Shown here piece after piece: positions 38,439 through 48,111 of a DNA stretch of 64,000 bases. Every line of letters starts with the position of its first letter. The stretch's first letter is position 1. The DNA lies in assembly GCF_014161445.1 (NCBI RefSeq), contig NZ_JABBXA010000020.1:121793-185792 (forward strand). Reading direction: 5' to 3'. Source of the DNA: Microbispora sp. H13382. Lineage in GTDB: Bacteria; Actinomycetota; Actinomycetes; Streptosporangiales; Streptosporangiaceae. The position numbers and the translations under genes are program-made. Under the pieces are notes generated by a model that saw nothing but the letters and a program-made list of their open reading frames with translations, was not told the DNA's origin and made no database searches.

Positions 38439-41400
38439 ATGCCGATCGACCTGAGCCTGCTCGCCGGGGTGCGGTGGCGGGGGCAGCCGGTGGTCGGCGA
38501 GAGGGCTCAGGCACTGCTCGCGACCCTCGCGTCCGCTTCCCGGACCGTGAGCGCGGACCGCCTCGTCTCAGAGGTGTGGGGGGACGACGAACCGGCCAAT
38601 CCGGCGAAGGCGCTGCAGGTCCTGGTGTCCCGGACCAGGTCGGTCGTGGGGCCGGAGGCGCTGGTCACGGAGGGGGGCGGCTACCGGCTCGATGTCCCGC
38701 CCGATCGAATCGACGCGGGCCGACTGCATGGTCTGACGGACCGGGCGCGGGCGCTGCTCGTCGAGGACCCGGCCGCCGCGGCCGCGGCGGCCGAGGAGGC
38801 GCTCGCGCTGGGCGTCGGAGCGCTGCCGCCGGAGGGCGGCGGCCCGCTGGCCGAGGTGCGCCGGCGCGCGGCACGCGATCTGGCGGCCGCGCGGGTCGTG
38901 CTCGCCCGGGCCCGGAGCCGCAGTGGTGACCACGACATCGCCCTGCCCGAGCTCGAGGAGGCCGCGCGCGCCCACCCCGGGGACGAGGGGCTGCTCGCCG
39001 ATCTCCTGCACAGCGAGGCCGCGGTGCGCGGAACGGGCGCCGCGCTCGACCGCTTCGAGCGTTATCGGTCGGAGCTGCGCGACCGGGTCGGCGCCGACGT
39101 CGGCCCGGAGCTGCAGCGGGTCCATCGTGAGCTGCTGGCCCTCGACAACCCCGTGCGCGTCGGTGTGCGCTTCGACACGACCCCGCTGCTCGGCCGCGAC
39201 GACGACCTCCGGCGGATACGGGCCCTGCTCGCCACCTCCCGGGTGGTCTCGATCCTCGGTCCGGGCGGGCTCGGGAAGACCCGGCTCGCCCATGCCGTCG
39301 CCCGCGAGGCCCCGCAGCCGGTGGTGCACTTCGTCGAACTGGTCGGCGTGACCGCGCCCGAGGACCTGGTCGGCGAGGTCGGGTCGGCGCTCGGCGTCCG
39401 CGACTCGGTGACCGGACGCCGCACGCTCACCCCGCGGCAACGCGCCGACGTCCGGGCCCGGATCGCCCAGCAGCTCGACCCGGCCCCGACGTTGCTGGTG
39501 CTCGACAACTGCGAGCATCTGGTGGAGGCGGTCGCCGACCTGGTCGCCTATCTGACCGCGACCACACGAGAGCTGCGCGTCCTCACCACGACCCGCTCGC
39601 CGCTGGCGATCGCCGCCGAACGCGTCTATCCGCTGCCCCAGCTGGGGACCGGTGACGCCATCGAGCTGTTCCGCGACCGCGCCACCGCGGCCCGGCCCGG
39701 AGTGCACCTCGACGAGGACGACGTACGCGCCGTCGTGGCCCGCTTGGACGGCCTGCCGCTCGCGATCGAACTGGCCGCCGCGAAGGTGCGGGTGATGTCA
39801 CCGGCCGAGATCGCCCGACGGCTGGAGGACAGGTTCGCGCTGCTGCGCGGCGGTGACCGGAGCGCCCCCTCCCGGCACCAGACGCTGCTGGCCGTGATCG
39901 ACTGGTCCTGGAACCTTCTCGGCGAGCGGGAGCGCCGGGCCCTGCGCCGCCTCTCGGCCTTCCCGGACGGCTTCGCCCTCGACGCGGCCGAGGAGGTGCT
40001 CGGCGACGGCGCTCTCGGCGACGTCGAGGAGCTCGTGGAGCAGTCCCTGCTCACCGTCGTGGAGACGGCCGAGGGCGTCCGGTACCGCATGCTCGAGACG
40101 GTGCGGGAGTTCGGCCGGGTGCGGCTGGACTCGGCCGGCGAGACCGACGAGGCGCGGGCCGCCGTACGCGCGTGGGCCGTCGGTCACGCCGGCCGGCACG
40201 GCGCCCGGCTGTACTCACCGGAGCAGGTCGACGCGATGGACCGGCTGCGTGCGGAGGAGACGAACCTCTCCGACATCCTGCGCGAGGCCCTCGCCGACCC
40301 CGACCCGGAGGCGGTCGTGATGCTGTTCTCGGCTCTGGGCGGCTTCTGGTCGATCCGCGGAGACCATCCGCGCAGCATCGTGCTCACCCCCGCCGTCGCC
40401 GCCGCCCTGAGCGGCTGGACGCCGCCGCCCCGGCTCCTCGACCGGACCCGGGCGGCCCTGAGCATCGCGCTGTTCAACACCATGATCGTCCCCCTGGGAG
40501 AGTCCGGGACGTTGGCGCGGCTGCTGTCCGGGCTGGGCGCCGACTCGGCGAACCCCGCCCTCCGGGCGACGGTGACCGCCCTGCTCGCAGCGGCGTCGGA
40601 TCCCGAGCACGGCCTGGACAAGCTGACCGCCGATCCCGACCCCATGATCCGCCGGATCGCGCTGCACTGGCTGAGCCACGGCCGGGAGAACGTCGGCGAC
40701 CCGGTCGGCGCGATCGAAGCGGCCAGAGCCGCCCTCGAACTCGTCGGCGATGACGGCGGTCCCTGGCACCGGGCGGTGCTGCACACGCAGTTGGCCAGCC
40801 TGTACGCGCACCTCGGTGACTCCGCGTCGGCCTCCGGGCATGCTGTCGAGGCGCTCCCGGTGCTCGAACGCCTCGGAGCGGTGGACGACGCCGTCCAGAT
40901 CCGCGCCGCCCTCGCCATGGCGGCGCTCGCCGAGGGCCGCCGCGACGAGGCCGCGCGCATGGTCGACGACCTGGAGGCGCTCGCCTCCCAGGGCACCTAC
41001 GGGGAGGTCCTGTCGGTCGCGGCCGCCAGGGCCCAGCTGACCCTCGCCGACGGCGACGTCGCCGAGGGACTGCGGCGGCACCGCGAGACCGCAGAGGCGC
41101 TGCGGAACCTGTGCGTCCCGGGCGCGGAGGACGCTTTCACACGGTGGGGCGCCCTGGGCGAGGTCGTCGCGCTCTCGGCGTTCGCCCTGTACGGCGAGGG
41201 CGACGACGGCGCGGACCTCTTCGAGTCGTTGCGGGCCGAAGTCCGGACCGCCTTCACGCTGGATCACACGGACTACCCGGTGATGGGGATGGTGCTCGCC
41301 GGGCTGGGCATCTGGGGCCTGCGGAAGGGAGCGCTGCCCGCCGAGGAGGCGGTGCGGCTGCTCGTGCTCGCCGACAGGTTCGCCTACAACCGGTTCGTCC

Positions 41401-41543
41401 CGACGCTGCAGTGGTCGGTCCTGTCCGAGCACGCCGAACGGATCGCCCCCGGCGTCATGTCCCGGATCGAGGCGGAGTACGGCGAACGACGCGGCCCCGA
41501 CCTGCTGGCCGAGGCGCGTGCCGTCCTGGAACGGCTGTTCTGA
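38439..41543 (+). CDS. BTAD-domain ATPase transcriptional regulator (AfsR/SARP-like)
   Basis: A 1034-residue regulator. Residues 1-85 form an OmpR-type winged helix (SRTVSADRLVSEVWGDDEPA), residues 90-240 the bacterial transcriptional activation domain with TPR helices, and residues 245-600 an NB-ARC/STAND ATPase with Walker A ILGPGGLGKTRLA and Walker B TLLVLDNCEHLVE, followed by DGLPLAIELAAAKVRVMSP and a WSWNLLGERERRALRRLSAF segment. The rest is TPR-like. Such proteins activate secondary-metabolite or stress genes. Adjacent targets may be the divergent membrane protein or the ABC exporter downstream. Confidence 0.9.
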   Translation: MPIDLSLLAGVRWRGQPVVGERAQALLATLASASRTVSADRLVSEVWGDDEPANPAKALQVLVSRTRSVVGPEALVTEGGGYRLDVPPDRIDAGRLHGLTDRARALLVEDPAAAAAAAEEALALGVGALPPEGGGPLAEVRRRAARDLAAARVVLARARSRSGDHDIALPELEEAARAHPGDEGLLADLLHSEAAVRGTGAALDRFERYRSELRDRVGADVGPELQRVHRELLALDNPVRVGVRFDTTPLLGRDDDLRRIRALLATSRVVSILGPGGLGKTRLAHAVAREAPQPVVHFVELVGVTAPEDLVGEVGSALGVRDSVTGRRTLTPRQRADVRARIAQQLDPAPTLLVLDNCEHLVEAVADLVAYLTATTRELRVLTTTRSPLAIAAERVYPLPQLGTGDAIELFRDRATAARPGVHLDEDDVRAVVARLDGLPLAIELAAAKVRVMSPAEIARRLEDRFALLRGGDRSAPSRHQTLLAVIDWSWNLLGERERRALRRLSAFPDGFALDAAEEVLGDGALGDVEELVEQSLLTVVETAEGVRYRMLETVREFGRVRLDSAGETDEARAAVRAWAVGHAGRHGARLYSPEQVDAMDRLRAEETNLSDILREALADPDPEAVVMLFSALGGFWSIRGDHPRSIVLTPAVAAALSGWTPPPRLLDRTRAALSIALFNTMIVPLGESGTLARLLSGLGADSANPALRATVTALLAAASDPEHGLDKLTADPDPMIRRIALHWLSHGRENVGDPVGAIEAARAALELVGDDGGPWHRAVLHTQLASLYAHLGDSASASGHAVEALPVLERLGAVDDAVQIRAALAMAALAEGRRDEAARMVDDLEALASQGTYGEVLSVAAARAQLTLADGDVAEGLRRHRETAEALRNLCVPGAEDAFTRWGALGEVVALSAFALYGEGDDGADLFESLRAEVRTAFTLDHTDYPVMGMVLAGLGIWGLRKGALPAEEAVRLLVLADRFAYNRFVPTLQWSVLSEHAERIAPGVMSRIEAEYGERRGPDLLAEARAVLERLF

Positions 41544-41549
41544 CACCGG

Positions 41550-42398
41550 CTACATCTTGCGGGAGTACGAGCGGACCGCCAGTGGGGCGAAGACCGCGAC
41601 GACTACCGCGCAGCCGATGACCGCCCAGCCGACCTCGGCCGTCACGGCCCCGTCGTTGAACAGGTCGCGCACCGCGGAGACGACGTGCGACACCGGGTTG
41701 ACCTTCACGAACGCCTCCAGCCAGCCGGGCAGCGTCTCGGCGGGGACGAAGGCGTTGGACAGGAAGGTGAGCGGGAACATGATCATCATTGAGATCCCCT
41801 GGACACTCTGCGCGGAACGCGCCATCGTGCCCAGCCAGGTGAAGATCCACGCCAGCGACCAGCCCGCGATCACGGTGAGCGCGATCCCGCCGACGCAGCC
41901 GAGCACACCGCCGCCGGGGCGGTAACCGATGAGCAGGCCGGTGACGACCGTCAGCACCGACGCGATGCCGTAACGGATCAAATCGGCGATCATCGGGCCG
42001 GCCAGAGGGGCGATCCTCGCGATCGGCAGGGACTTGAAGCGGTCGAAGACCCCCTTGTCCATGTCTTCGCGCAGTTGCACGCCCGTCGCCATGCAGACGG
42101 TCAGGGCCGTCTGGGCGAGGATGCCGGGGATCAGCACCGGGAGGTAGTCCGACACGCTGCCGGAGATCGCGCCGCCGAAGATGAACGCGAACATCGCGGT
42201 GAACAGCAGAGGCTGGATGAGGACGTCGAAGAACTGCTCGGGCTTGCGGCGCATCTTCTTCAGGGCACGCCACGCCATGGACAGGGTCTGGACCCAGGTC
42301 TCCTGCAGTGAAGTGTGGGACGTCGTGCGGGCGACCACGACGGACGGGTCGACGCGCCGGGGGTCGAGCGGGGTCGGGGTAACGGTGGTCGTGGTCAT
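41550..42398 (-). CDS. DrrB-type ABC-2 exporter permease
   Basis: A 282-residue ABC-2 permease with six membrane segments and the DrrB-like pattern: QLREDMDKGVFDRFKSLPIA after the second segment, then SMMIMFPLTFLSNAFVPAET and VNPVSHVVSAVRDL. It forms the channel of an exporter for lipophilic compounds such as drugs or lipids. The ATG at 42398 overlaps the ATPase stop by four bases. It is convergent with the BTAD regulator, only 6 bp away. Confidence 0.9.
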   Translation of the reverse strand: MTTTTVTPTPLDPRRVDPSVVVARTTSHTSLQETWVQTLSMAWRALKKMRRKPEQFFDVLIQPLLFTAMFAFIFGGAISGSVSDYLPVLIPGILAQTALTVCMATGVQLREDMDKGVFDRFKSLPIARIAPLAGPMIADLIRYGIASVLTVVTGLLIGYRPGGGVLGCVGGIALTVIAGWSLAWIFTWLGTMARSAQSVQGISMMIMFPLTFLSNAFVPAETLPGWLEAFVKVNPVSHVVSAVRDLFNDGAVTAEVGWAVIGCAVVVAVFAPLAVRSYSRKM

Positions 42399-43378
42399 CG
42401 GGCCGCCTCCATCTGGGGCTTGGTCTGGGATTCGTCGTCGGCGCCGTGGCCGGTCAGCGCCAGGAAGACCTCGTCCAGCGTCGGCTTGGCGACGCTCACC
42501 GAGGAGATGCCGAGGCCTGCCTCCCGCAGGCCGATCAGGACGTCCGCGGCCCGGTCGGGGTCGGGGAGGGGGATGTTCATGCGTCCCGATTCCGGGCTCA
42601 GGACCGGGTCCTCGCCCAGCAGCCGGCGGACGACGTCCGCGCCCAGGGCGGTGTCGGCGCCCTCCGCCAGGCTGAGCTGCAGGGTCGATTCGCCGACCTG
42701 GGTCTTCAGCGCGTCGGGGGTGTCCTCGGCGACCTTCCGGCCCCGGTCGATCACGGCGATGCGGTCGGCCAGCTGATCGGCCTCGTCCAGGTACTGGGTG
42801 GTCAGGAGGATCGTGGAACCGTCGGTGACCAGTTCGCGGATGGTGTCCCACATCTGGCCCCGGGTTCTCGGGTCGAGGCCGGTCGTGGGCTCGTCCAGGA
42901 AGATCAGAGGCGGGCGGGTGATCAGGCTCGACGCCAGGTCGAGGCGGCGGCGCATGCCGCCGCTGAACTGGGACAGGGGACGGTCGGCCGCCTCCTGAAG
43001 GTCGAAGCGGGCGAGCAGGTCGCCGGCGATGCTCTTGGCCCGGGTGCTCGTCAGGCCCTGCAGCCGGCCGAACAGCCACAGGTTCTCCCGCGCGGTGAGG
43101 TCCTCGTCCACCGAGGCGTACTGGCCCGTCACGCCCACCAGCTGCCGGATGCGGTGGGGCTCCCGCCGGACGTCGACGCCGAAGATCTCCGCATGGCCGC
43201 CGTCGATGGGGAGCAGGGTGGCGAGCATCCGGAGGGTGGTGGTCTTGCCCGCTCCGTTGGGGCCCAGCACTCCGAAGATCTCGCCCTGCCGTACGTGAAG
43301 GTCGATTCCGTCCACGGCCCGGAAGTCGCCGAAGGTCTTGACCAGGCCGTCGGCCCGGACGGCACTGAGGTCCGCCAT
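42395..43378 (-). CDS. DrrA-type ABC exporter ATP-binding protein
   Basis: A 327-residue DrrA-like ATPase: Walker A GPNGAGKTTTLRML, signature FSGGMRRRLDLASSL, Walker B LIFLDEPTTGLD and switch region TTQYLDEADQLADR, then the DrrA C-terminal domain (SVAKPTLDEVFLALTGHGAD). It pairs with the overlapping DrrB-like permease to export antibiotics or lipids and may give self-resistance. A promoter region of about 250 bp separates it from the divergent CPBP gene. Confidence 0.92.
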   Translation of the reverse strand: MADLSAVRADGLVKTFGDFRAVDGIDLHVRQGEIFGVLGPNGAGKTTTLRMLATLLPIDGGHAEIFGVDVRREPHRIRQLVGVTGQYASVDEDLTARENLWLFGRLQGLTSTRAKSIAGDLLARFDLQEAADRPLSQFSGGMRRRLDLASSLITRPPLIFLDEPTTGLDPRTRGQMWDTIRELVTDGSTILLTTQYLDEADQLADRIAVIDRGRKVAEDTPDALKTQVGESTLQLSLAEGADTALGADVVRRLLGEDPVLSPESGRMNIPLPDPDRAADVLIGLREAGLGISSVSVAKPTLDEVFLALTGHGADDESQTKPQMEAAR

Positions 43379-43635
43379 GACGCGTCTCCTCTCTCCGCCG
43401 GGTACCTCCCGGCGTACGAGAAGAGCTTCCGGGCCGCCGGATTCATCGCGGCTTCACGCCGGTTTCACCCCTGACCTGGCGGTTTCACCGGCCTGGGGTC
43501 GATTGCGCGTACGTGTCCCCCGTGAGAGCTACCGGCGAATGTCCACCGCACGGTGACGATTCCCGGCCGCCGGATCCCTAGCGTTCTCGGCGTAGCCGCG
43601 GCGCTCCGGTCGCGGAATCTCCCGAAGGAGTCGTC

Positions 43636-44469
43636 ATGCGACTGTTGAAGCAGTTCGTGCCCGTCGCGCTGGTCGCCTTCGCCGGCAACGCGGCCGTGGG
43701 CGCGGTGCAGGGGAACGCGTTCCTCACCCTGATCTTCGGTGTCGCGACAGCCGTCCTCGCGGTGTTCGTGTACGGCTGGGCGGTGCGATGGTCCGAGCGC
43801 CGCGCGCCGGTGGAGGTGGCCCGGGAAGGCGCCGTCCCCGCCGTCGGCCGAGGGCTGCTGATCGGAGTCGGGATGTTCGCGGCCGTCATCGTGAACCTCG
43901 CCTTCCTGGGGTACTACCGGGTCGACGGCCTCGGCTCGGTGACGGGCGCGGCCGGGCTGTTCGGCTTCATGGCCGCCGCCGCGGTGACGGAGGAGCTGAT
44001 GTTCCGCGGCGTGCTGTTCCGGATCGTCGAGGGATGGGCCGGCACGTGGATCGCGCTGGTGCTGACCAGCCTGGTGTTCGGCCTGATGCACCTGACCAAC
44101 GAGCACGCCAACCTGTGGGGCGCGATCGCCATCGCGATCGAGGCCGGCGGCATGCTCGCCGCCGCCTACGCCGCCACCCGCACCCTGTGGCTGCCGATCG
44201 GCCTGCACTTCGGCTGGAACTTCGCCGCGGCCGGCATCTTCAGCACCGAGGTCTCCGGCAACGGCGCGAGCGAGGGGCTGTTGAACAGCGTGACGTCGGG
44301 CCCGGCCCTGCTCACCGGCGGCGACTTCGGTCCGGAGGCGAGCCCGTACGCGGTGGTGTTCGGCCTGGCGCTGACGGTCGTGTTCCTGTGGCTGGCCCGC
44401 CGGCGCGGCAACCTGGTCCCCATGCGGCGCGGCGCCCGGGCGGACGCGACCGCTACGCTCACCCAGTGA
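43636..44469 (+). CDS. CPBP-family intramembrane metalloprotease
   Basis: A 277-residue membrane protein of the CPBP (CAAX protease/Abi) family. The catalytic motifs are AAVTEELMFRGVLFRIVEG (E-E-x3-R), FGLMHLTNEHANLWG (first His) and LHFGWNFAAA (second His with Asn). About eight membrane segments are visible. Members cleave membrane proteins or modify bacteriocin-like peptides. Its TGA overlaps the GTG of the histidine kinase, so it forms an operon with the two-component system and may act in its signalling. Confidence 0.9.
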   Translation: MRLLKQFVPVALVAFAGNAAVGAVQGNAFLTLIFGVATAVLAVFVYGWAVRWSERRAPVEVAREGAVPAVGRGLLIGVGMFAAVIVNLAFLGYYRVDGLGSVTGAAGLFGFMAAAAVTEELMFRGVLFRIVEGWAGTWIALVLTSLVFGLMHLTNEHANLWGAIAIAIEAGGMLAAAYAATRTLWLPIGLHFGWNFAAAGIFSTEVSGNGASEGLLNSVTSGPALLTGGDFGPEASPYAVVFGLALTVVFLWLARRRGNLVPMRRGARADATATLTQ

Positions 44470-45611
44470 TCGACTTACGGCGGGTCACCGACCTGTGGCG
44501 GCGGTGCGACGTCGTGGTCCGGGATGCACCGTTCGGGCTGCTGCTGGCCGTTGTGTCCCTGATACCGGCGCTCTACGGCAAGGGGACGCAGGTCGGGGAC
44601 CTGCCCGTCCGTCCCCTCGACGCACTGGCGCTCGTGGTGATCGCTCTGGAGTGCCTTCCGCTCGCCGTGCGCCGCCGGTGGCCGGCCGTGTGTCTGGCTC
44701 TGGTGACGCTCGGCTTCGTCCTCGACCAGATCCGCGCCTACCACGTCTTCGCGAGCAACGCGATGACCGTCGCGCTGATCAGCACGGGCGCCCATCTGGA
44801 GCGCCACCGGCGTGCCACCGTGATCCTCCTCTCCATGGCGTACGTGCCGCTGGCGGTCGCGCTCGACCGGCTCGGCGCGACGGAGAAGGTGGAAGGGTAC
44901 GTGGTGTTCTACCTGACGCTGGTCCTCGCGTGGGGCATCGGGGCCTGGATGCGCTCCACCCGGGCCGCCGAGACCGAACGCCGCCGCCACATCGCCGAGG
45001 CCACCCGCGCCGCCGAACGCACCCGCATCGCCCGCGAACTTCACGACGTCGTGACCCACCACGTGACGGCCATGGTCGTACAGGCCGAGGCGGCGCGCTA
45101 CCTGACCACCGCGCCCGATCGGCTCGACGCGGCCCTGAGTGCCGTCACCGACACCGGCCGGCTGGCCATCGCCGACCTGCGGCACCTGCTCGACCTGCTC
45201 AACCCCGACCACGACACCGACACGATGCCGTCGGTCGGTGAATTGCACACCCTCGTGGAGCAGACCCGCCGGGCCGGGCAGCCGGTGGAGTTCACCGAGG
45301 AGGGCACGCCGGCGGAATCGCGCGGCAGCGCCGAAGTCGTGGCCTATAGGGTCGTCCAGGAATCCCTGACAAACGCTCTCAAGTACGCCCACGGCAGCCC
45401 CACGGTGGTCCGTGTGCGCTATGGCAAGGAGATCACCGTGGAGGTCGGCACCGACGGCTCCGGCTCGCGGGCCGGCTCGCCCGGCGGGAGCGGCCGGGGC
45501 CTCGCCGGGCTCCGCGACCGCGTGGACGCCCTCGGCGGCGAGTTCAGCGCCGGGCGGGCGGACGGCGGCTTCGTCGTACGAGCGCGCATCCCCGCGGGGA
45601 GCCCGTCGTGA
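44466..45611 (+). CDS. NarL-type sensor histidine kinase
   Basis: A 381-residue kinase with four or five N-terminal membrane segments (PFGLLLAVVSLIPALYGKGT, then LPLAVRRRWPAVCLALVTLG) and the HisKA_3 motif RIARELHDVVTHHVTAMVVQ, phospho-acceptor His193. The HATPase domain is clear from YRVVQESLTNALKYAHGSPT to GRGLAGLRDRVDALGGEFSA. There is no extracytoplasmic sensor loop of note, so it may sense within the membrane. GTG start overlaps the CPBP stop; its stop overlaps the response-regulator start. Confidence 0.92.
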   Translation: MIDLRRVTDLWRRCDVVVRDAPFGLLLAVVSLIPALYGKGTQVGDLPVRPLDALALVVIALECLPLAVRRRWPAVCLALVTLGFVLDQIRAYHVFASNAMTVALISTGAHLERHRRATVILLSMAYVPLAVALDRLGATEKVEGYVVFYLTLVLAWGIGAWMRSTRAAETERRRHIAEATRAAERTRIARELHDVVTHHVTAMVVQAEAARYLTTAPDRLDAALSAVTDTGRLAIADLRHLLDLLNPDHDTDTMPSVGELHTLVEQTRRAGQPVEFTEEGTPAESRGSAEVVAYRVVQESLTNALKYAHGSPTVVRVRYGKEITVEVGTDGSGSRAGSPGGSGRGLAGLRDRVDALGGEFSAGRADGGFVVRARIPAGSPS

Positions 45612-46267
45612 ACGCGCCGGTCCGGGTCCTGGTCTGCGACGACCAGGCGCTGATCCGCACCGGGTTCGCGACGATCATCGATGCCCAGCCCGACCTGGAG
45701 GTGGTGGGCGAGTGCGGGGACGGTCGCGCCGCGGTCGACCTCGCCCGCCGGCTGAACCCGGACATCGTGGTGATGGACGTACGCATGCCGGTGCTCGACG
45801 GCATCGAGGCGACCCGCCTGCTGGCCGGCGCCGGGGTGGAGCATCCGGTCAAGGTGCTCGTGGTGACGACCTTCAACCTGGACGAGTACGTGTACGAGGC
45901 GCTGCGCGCGGGGGCGAGCGGGTTCCTGCTCAAGGACGCTCCCCCGGCGCAGCTGCTGCACGGCATCCGCACCGTCGCGTCGGGTGCCGCGCTGCTGGCC
46001 CCCGAGGTGACGCGGCAGCTCGTCGGCAGGTACGCGGCGCGGATCCGCCCCGCCGAGGGCACACCGGACGACGTCGCGCTGACCCCGCGCGAACTGGAGG
46101 TGCTGCGCCTCATCGCCGACGGCCTGTCCAACGGCGAGATCGCCGCGGAGCTGGTGATCAGCCAGGAGACCGTCAAGACGTACGTCTCGCGCATCCTCAC
46201 CAAGCTCGGCCTGCGTGACCGCGTGCAGGCCGTGGTCTACGCCTACCGCAGGGGCCTGGTGACCTGA
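45608..46267 (+). CDS. NarL/LuxR-type response regulator
   Basis: A 219-residue regulator: receiver domain with phospho-acceptor Asp57 in DIVVMDVRMPVLDG and switch residues VLVVTTFNLDEYVYEALRAG and FLLKDAPP, then a LuxR helix-turn-helix (LTPRELEVLRLIADGLSNGE, IAAELVISQETVKTYVSRIL). Partner of the kinase whose stop it overlaps (GTGA). Targets are not evident here; the divergent DrrAB operon is a candidate. Confidence 0.93.
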   Translation: MNAPVRVLVCDDQALIRTGFATIIDAQPDLEVVGECGDGRAAVDLARRLNPDIVVMDVRMPVLDGIEATRLLAGAGVEHPVKVLVVTTFNLDEYVYEALRAGASGFLLKDAPPAQLLHGIRTVASGAALLAPEVTRQLVGRYAARIRPAEGTPDDVALTPRELEVLRLIADGLSNGEIAAELVISQETVKTYVSRILTKLGLRDRVQAVVYAYRRGLVT

Positions 46268-46275
46268 GGCCCGCC

Positions 46276-46326
46276 GGACCGGCGTCCGCCGAGGTCCCGC
46301 ACGGTCTCCGCGGCGGGCGCCGGTCC
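46276..46326. terminator. Hairpin between convergent regulator and dehydratase genes
   Basis: GGACCGGCGTCCGCC pairs with GGCGGGCGCCGGTCC over 15 positions (one G-T), with a 21-base loop, in the 69-bp gap. Confidence 0.65.
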
Positions 46327-46336
46327 ACGAGGATGA

Positions 46337-48064
46337 TCAGTGTGAGTGGCGGGGCGGGGCGCTGCCGCTGCCGCCGGTGAGGAAGTCCAGGTCCGCGCCC
46401 TTGTCGGCTTGGAGGACGTGCTCGCTGTACAGACGCACCCATCCACGGTCGGCGGCCGGTCGCGGGGGCTGCCAGGCGGCGCGACGGCGCTCGAGCTCCG
46501 CGGCGTCGACCAGCAGGTCCAGACGCCGCGCCGGGACGTCGAGCCGAATCACGTCGCCGGTACGCACGAGTGCGAGAGGGCCGCCCACCGACGCCTCGGG
46601 GGCCACGTGCAGGACGCAGGTGCCGTAGCCGGTGCCGCTCATGCGGGCGTCGGAGATCCGCACCATGTCGGTGACCCCTTCGGTGAGCAGCCGCCGCGGC
46701 ATGGGCATGTTACCCACCTCGGGAAAACCGGGGTAGCCGCGTGGTCCGGCGTTGCGTACCACGATGACCGTGTCGGCGGTGACGTCCAGATCCGGGTCGT
46801 CGGCCACGGCGATGTAGTCCTCGATCCGGTCGAACACGAGCGCCTGTCCGGTGTGCCGCAGCAGATGGGGCGAGGCGGCGGAGACCTTCAGCACGGCCCC
46901 GGACGGCGCGAGCGACCCGCGCAGCACGACGGTCCCCGACCCGGCGGGCTGGAACGGCTCCTCCATGGTGCCGATGACCTCCCGGTTCCAGCACTGGGCA
47001 CCGCTGACGTTGTCGGCCACGCTCTTGCCGCTGACGGTGACGTGGTCCAGGTGCAGCAGGGGGGCGATCTCCTTCATCACCGCCGGGAGCCCGCCCGCGT
47101 ACGCGAAGTCCTCCATCAGGTGTGTGCCGGAGGGCATCAGGTTCACCAGCATGGGCACGTCGGCGGTGAGCGTGTCGAAGTCCTCCAGCGACAGGGGTAC
47201 GCCGAGGCGCCCGGCGATCGCCAGCAGGTGCACCACGGCGTTGGTGGAGCCGCCGATCGCGGCGTTGACCCGGATGGCGTTCTCGAAGGCTTCGCGGGTG
47301 AGCACGGTGGACAGCCGCTGGTCCTCCTCGACCATGGCCACGATCCGGCGCCCGGCGGCGTGCGCGAGCGCGTACCGGCGGGAGTCGACCGCCGGTACGG
47401 CGGCGGCCCCCGGCAGCTGGACGCCGAGCGCCTCGGTCACGCAGGCCATCGTGGAGGCGGTCCCCATGGTCATGCAGTGCCCGCGGCTGCGGGACATGCA
47501 GATCTCCGCCTCGGCGCAGTCGGCCGCCGTCATCCGGCCTGCGCGCTGTTCCTCGGTGAAACGCCACACGTCGGTGCCCGATCCGATGTCCCGGCCACGG
47601 AACTTGCCGTTCAGCATCGGACCACCGGTGATCATCAACGTGGGCAGGTCGACGCTGGCCGCGCCCATCAGCAGCCCGGGCGTGGTCTTGTCGCAGCCGG
47701 ACAGCAGCACCACCCCGTCGAGCGGGTTGGCGCGGATCAGTTCCTCGGCCTCCATCGCCAGCAGGTTGCGGTAGAGCATGGTCGTCGGCCGCATCAGCGG
47801 CTCCCCCAGGCTCATCGCCGGAAACTCCAGTGGCAGGCCGCCGCTCTCCCACACGCCGCGCTTCACCGACTCGGCCAGGTCGCGCAGGTGGGCGTTGCAC
47901 GGCGTCAGTTCCGACCACGTCGTGGCGATGCCGACCACCGGCCGGCCGTCGAAGACGTCGTCCGCGAACCCCTGGTTGCGCATCCACGATCGATGGATGA
48001 ACCCGTTGCGGCCCTCCGCTCCGAACCACTGCTGGCTACGCAGCGGGCGATTCGTCATCGACAT
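46337..48064 (-). CDS. IlvD/Edd-family sugar-acid dehydratase
   Basis: A 575-residue dehydratase. Fe-S ligands are Cys56 (SELTPCNAHL), Cys124 (LLSGCDKTTPG, also the Mg/Lys site) and Cys197 (SRGHCMTMGTAST). The overall sequence is closer to the pentonate/hexonate dehydratases (L-arabonate, D-xylonate) than to the isoleucine-pathway IlvD: for example GFIHRSWMRNQGFADDVFDG at the N-terminus. It would turn an aldonic acid into its 2-keto-3-deoxy form. It is next to a sugar importer, a GH3 glycosidase and an FAH-type dehydratase, which fits a non-phosphorylating pentose pathway. Exact sugar not determined. Confidence 0.88.
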   Translation of the reverse strand: MSMTNRPLRSQQWFGAEGRNGFIHRSWMRNQGFADDVFDGRPVVGIATTWSELTPCNAHLRDLAESVKRGVWESGGLPLEFPAMSLGEPLMRPTTMLYRNLLAMEAEELIRANPLDGVVLLSGCDKTTPGLLMGAASVDLPTLMITGGPMLNGKFRGRDIGSGTDVWRFTEEQRAGRMTAADCAEAEICMSRSRGHCMTMGTASTMACVTEALGVQLPGAAAVPAVDSRRYALAHAAGRRIVAMVEEDQRLSTVLTREAFENAIRVNAAIGGSTNAVVHLLAIAGRLGVPLSLEDFDTLTADVPMLVNLMPSGTHLMEDFAYAGGLPAVMKEIAPLLHLDHVTVSGKSVADNVSGAQCWNREVIGTMEEPFQPAGSGTVVLRGSLAPSGAVLKVSAASPHLLRHTGQALVFDRIEDYIAVADDPDLDVTADTVIVVRNAGPRGYPGFPEVGNMPMPRRLLTEGVTDMVRISDARMSGTGYGTCVLHVAPEASVGGPLALVRTGDVIRLDVPARRLDLLVDAAELERRRAAWQPPRPAADRGWVRLYSEHVLQADKGADLDFLTGGSGSAPPRHSH

Positions 48065-48111
48065 CGGGACACCTCTCTGTCATTTCGATTGTCTGCCGGA
48101 CACCGGCCGGG